Assembly: GCA_947567595.1 (NCBI GenBank)
Contig: CANOMQ010000012.1
Location: 40,074 to 104,073, forward strand
Length of the DNA stretch: 64,000 nt
From: an uncultured Lachnospiraceae bacterium
GTDB lineage: Bacteria > Bacillota > Clostridia > Lachnospirales > Lachnospiraceae
Reading direction: 5' to 3'
Made by a program: the position numbers and the translations under genes
Notes under the pieces: generated by a model
What the model saw: only the letters and a program-made list of their open reading frames with translations
What the model was told of the DNA's origin: nothing
The model's database searches: none
In this document: piece by piece, positions 63,856-64,000 of the stretch
Numbering within the stretch: position 1 is the first letter of the stretch
Layout of the letters: each line of letters starts with the position of its first letter

Positions 63856-64000
63856 TCACGCCAATCTTTGCAGCGCCTCACTATGTTCCGTCACGACCTT
63901 TTTCAGCAAATCAACATCCATAAAAACATTATCCATTTTATCAACATACGTTTTATAGCGTTCATATGTATCTGTATAACAGGACTCAATTGTATTGAGC
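63856..64000 (-). CDS. C-terminal fragment of an unidentified protein
   Basis: The frame is open from the right edge to a TGA at 63856-63858 and gives 48 residues (from NTIESCYTDTYERYKTYVDK to VTEHSEALQRLA). They are helical and charged. No family can be named. A terminator follows, which supports a real gene end. Confidence 0.6.
   Translation of the reverse strand, partial: LNTIESCYTDTYERYKTYVDKMDNVFMDVDLLKKVVTEHSEALQRLA

Overview
The window looks like a chromosomal segment of a Clostridia bacterium, most likely Lachnospiraceae. This rests on gene content and order: yceD-rpmF-plsX-acpP-rnc-smc-ftsY, the UPF0237/UPF0210 pair, a WalJ-like hydrolase beside an FtsA-like protein, DUF6179/DUF6323 neighbours, and a Bce-type ABC/two-component module. 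Shine-Dalgarno sites are strong (GGAGG type). Many promoters are near consensus, with 17-base spacers. Nearly all genes lie on the minus strand; the plus strand carries only tmcAL, a cytidylate-kinase-like gene and a tRNA-Leu.

Layout, left to right. 1-7963: the 5' part of an acetolactate synthase gene with an upstream TetR regulator; three GNAT acetyltransferases; an alpha/beta hydrolase with a small EamA protein; the DUF6179/DUF6323 pair behind a divergent promoter region; a frameshifted DUF434 gene; a CPBP protease. 8130-13371: an AT-rich four-gene cassette, read from one promoter as adenine-type DNA methyltransferase, a protein with two GHKL ATPase domains, a receiver-domain protein and an HNH nuclease. 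I read it as a likely anti-phage or restriction-type system with a built-in phospho-signalling module; it is the best candidate here for an under-described system. 13566-14700: PadR and its HAAS-type membrane partner. 14879-24760: YitT, IlvA, then the housekeeping run FtsY, SMC, RNase III, ACP, PlsX, L32, YceD. FtsY carries an unusual repetitive acidic C-terminal tail.

24954-35256: TmcAL, UPF0210, a 117-base cloverleaf-like palindromic element, UPF0237, WalJ-like hydrolase, a large FtsA-like protein, CoaE, PolA, a small zinc-finger membrane protein and a small unknown protein. 35363-44107: a diguanylate cyclase with a LacI-type sensor, an Ig-like protein, a Bce-like ABC transporter with its two-component system and a 48-residue protein in between, and a cytidylate-kinase-like protein. 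44162-53191: two large secreted repeat proteins, each broken by two frameshifts, on either side of a MATE exporter. 53507-64000: tRNA-Leu(CAA), NudC, the last two purine steps on separate polypeptides (AICAR formyltransferase and a PurO-type IMP cyclohydrolase), a large Hsp70/actin-fold protein of unknown role, and a phosphocholine locus made of a choline-kinase fusion, a LicC-like cytidylyltransferase and a BCCT transporter. A partial gene of unknown function runs off the right edge.

Five or six single-base frameshifts are apparent. Four fall in the two repeat-protein genes, so biological decay or phase variation is as plausible as assembly error. Family calls come from reading motifs by eye; no searches were run.
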